From: Bog-159 sp963738375
Lineage (GTDB): Bacteria > Acidobacteriota > Terriglobia > Bryobacterales > Bryobacteraceae
Reading direction: 5' to 3'
Assembly (NCBI GenBank): GCA_963738375.1
Contig: CAVTWL010000002.1
Span: 558,001 to 622,000, forward strand
Length of the DNA stretch: 64,000 nucleotides
The notes beneath the pieces are model-generated. The model worked only from the letters and a program-made list of their open reading frames with translations, did not search any database and was not told where the DNA came from. Position numbers and translations under genes: made by a program. Position 1 is the stretch's first letter. The number at the start of each line of letters is the position of its first letter. Below are positions 62,899 to 64,000 of the stretch, one piece after another.

Positions 62899-63170
62899 GA
62901 AGCTCCTATTGTAATGTAGCGACGAGCATCGATCGGCTCGATTGTGCACGCGCCTGCGGTCTGCCCGTAACCCATCGGAGACTTGCCGCCCCAGCAGCAA
63001 TCCCCGTCGGTAGACATATCGTCTTTTCCACTAAGGCACCCAAAGTGCTTCGCCCCCGGGCACAAGCGGCGTGGATTTTACAGCGTTTTCACAACTTCAT
63101 CACAAGTCGCTGGGTATTTCTTGGTACCGTTCTTTGAGTGCCCCGTAAGATTTTCAAAGGAGCTATGCCA
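62899..63170. other. Intergenic region between divergent genes, no gene seen
   Basis: About 270 bp between the isomerase and a small exported protein. It must hold both promoters, but I found no good pair of boxes and no known RNA motif; short frames here lack any family feature. Confidence 0.4.
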
Positions 63171-63602
63171 ATGACCTCGAAAATGACCCCTCTCGTTATG
63201 ACCGCGCTGCTGCTGGCGGCTGCCGCGCTTGCGCCCTGCGCTGCCGTGGCGCAAAGCTACAGCGGCAAATGGCCCGTCAACGTTGCTCTCCCCCCACACT
63301 ACGGCCACACCGGCTGTATCACCCTGGTCGACAACGGCAGCGACGGCGCGACCCACAGCGGCTCCGCCACCATAACCGGCTCTCTCGTCGGCGGCACCCT
63401 GCCGTACGGCACCTTCCAGGTCATCAACAACCTCCTCGTCATCACCATCCAGGCCGCCAGCGATACCGGCTCGAATGCCGGCTTGGTGTTCATCGCCCCC
63501 GCCCTTAACGGCAGCCTCGGCAGCGGTGTCTTTGAGAACGTTTATGGCGGCGAGAACTCCATCTCCGGCGCCCTGACTGTCGGTAAGAATGGTGGCTGCT
63601 GA
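63171..63602 (+). CDS. Small exported hypothetical protein
   Basis: A 143-residue protein with a signal peptide (PLVMTALLLAAAALAPCAAV) and a beta-rich mature part containing GHTGCITLVDNGSD, repeated SGSATITGSLVGGTL-type strands and a C-terminal GGC. I recognise no family. The ATG at 63171 is preferred to the one at 63165 because AAAGGAG at 63157-63162 is then eight bases away rather than two. Confidence 0.72.
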   Translation: MTSKMTPLVMTALLLAAAALAPCAAVAQSYSGKWPVNVALPPHYGHTGCITLVDNGSDGATHSGSATITGSLVGGTLPYGTFQVINNLLVITIQAASDTGSNAGLVFIAPALNGSLGSGVFENVYGGENSISGALTVGKNGGC

Positions 63603-64000
63603 GATCGTCCACCGGCACGCAAACACCGCCTTCGCAAGACGGTCGCTTCAGCCTTCCGGCCAGCGCGACGGTGTCATTCAGGAACGAAACCTCATGACGC
63701 GACGATAATGGGGGCGTCTTGCACCAAATCGAGATCGCGCCCGCAGCGGCGGCATAATTTCGCCAGCGCGGCCTCGTCCTCGTGTGCGGCGCCAATTGGA
63801 GCGTCGTGATCGACATGAAATGGCCCCCGCGCGACACGTGAGCATGCGACCCAATCTGCCGGGTCACCCAAAAGCCAAGCCGCTGAAATTCCCAACCCCG
63901 GTAGGTGTATCGAGGACCGACGCGCTTTGTGTGCAAAGGCTGACAATTACAACGGCCAGGAGAGATGCGAAGCGTCGTGCCGGTGATCGGCGACTATTAG
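63603..64000. other. Window end, no gene I can support
   Basis: Overlapping minus-strand frames exist between 63692 and 63946 (one ends with a CRRCGRDLDLVQDAPIIVAS-like tail), but none has a proper start, ribosome-binding site or family motif. A truncated gene that continues beyond the window is possible. Confidence 0.4.

Noticed and set aside
63692..63946. Minus-strand gene with a CxxC-like C-terminal tail
   Set aside because: No good start, no ribosome-binding site and two overlapping frames of similar quality; cannot be supported.

Overview
This GC-rich 64 kb chromosomal window looks like an acidobacterium of the Solibacter/Bryobacterales type. Two protein families first described from Candidatus Solibacter are present: the Solibacter C-terminal domain (TIGR03437-like) at the ends of two large secreted proteins, and a TIGR03435-like secreted protein near 60 kb. 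Long secreted NHL-repeat and Ig-like proteins, transmembrane Ser/Thr kinases and a dnaK-dnaJ-hspR operon fit the same picture. I saw no tRNA, rRNA, CRISPR array, transposase or prophage gene, so the window reads as core chromosome plus lineage-specific exported proteins.

Layout. 0-2.8 kb: RumA-type RNA methyltransferase and an exported aryl-sulfotransferase-like protein with a broken frame. 2.8-7.4 kb (minus): a classic translation/secretion operon in the order ffh, rpsP, khpA, rimM, trmD, rplS, rnhB, then a small membrane protein, with overlapping starts and stops and a recognisable promoter at its head. 7.7-14.8 kb: NHL-repeat secreted protein, APC permease, sterol-desaturase-like oxygenase, zinc-ribbon membrane protein, a 54-residue membrane protein and a CbiX-like protein. 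14.8-18.5 kb: dnaK-dnaJ-hspR behind a strong promoter that carries a HAIR-like operator. 18.5-25.2 kb: exported proteins of unknown function; one has a roughly 260-nt structured leader and a strong intrinsic terminator. 25.2-31.8 kb: addB-addA recombination helicase/nuclease pair. 31.8-33.7 kb: pentapeptide-repeat membrane protein, TIR-like protein with a C-terminal membrane anchor, and PIN-domain protein. 33.7-38.2 kb: RND efflux permease and its adaptor. 38.2-42.2 kb: TlpA-like thioredoxin, DUF2277 protein, HExxH lipoprotein, and a large exported protein followed by a small Cys-rich peptide. 42.3-54.3 kb: D-xylonate-dehydratase-like enzyme coupled to a Ser/Thr kinase, an orphan peptide-ABC ATPase, a sigma-54 activator coupled to an HD-GYP/GAF/GGDEF protein, a peptide-binding protein and a rhomboid protease. 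54.3-64 kb: thiG, an MmcQ/YjbR protein, a large membrane protein, an MFS transporter, a GDSL esterase, the TIGR03435-like protein, a DUF309 protein, a sugar epimerase and sugar isomerase pair, and a small exported protein.

Sequence quality. At least six genes, including the normally essential ffh, have their frame broken by what look like single-base indels (about 2279, 2920, 6662, 30625, 61590 and 62214, possibly also 62086). In each case the protein continues convincingly in another frame. Assembly or read errors are the simplest explanation, so these genes are annotated as single interrupted units.

The observations I would follow first are the HspR/HAIR-like control of dnaK, the structured leader at 24.7-24.9 kb, the TIR/PIN/pentapeptide cluster beside addAB, and the Cys-rich peptide at 39.6 kb.
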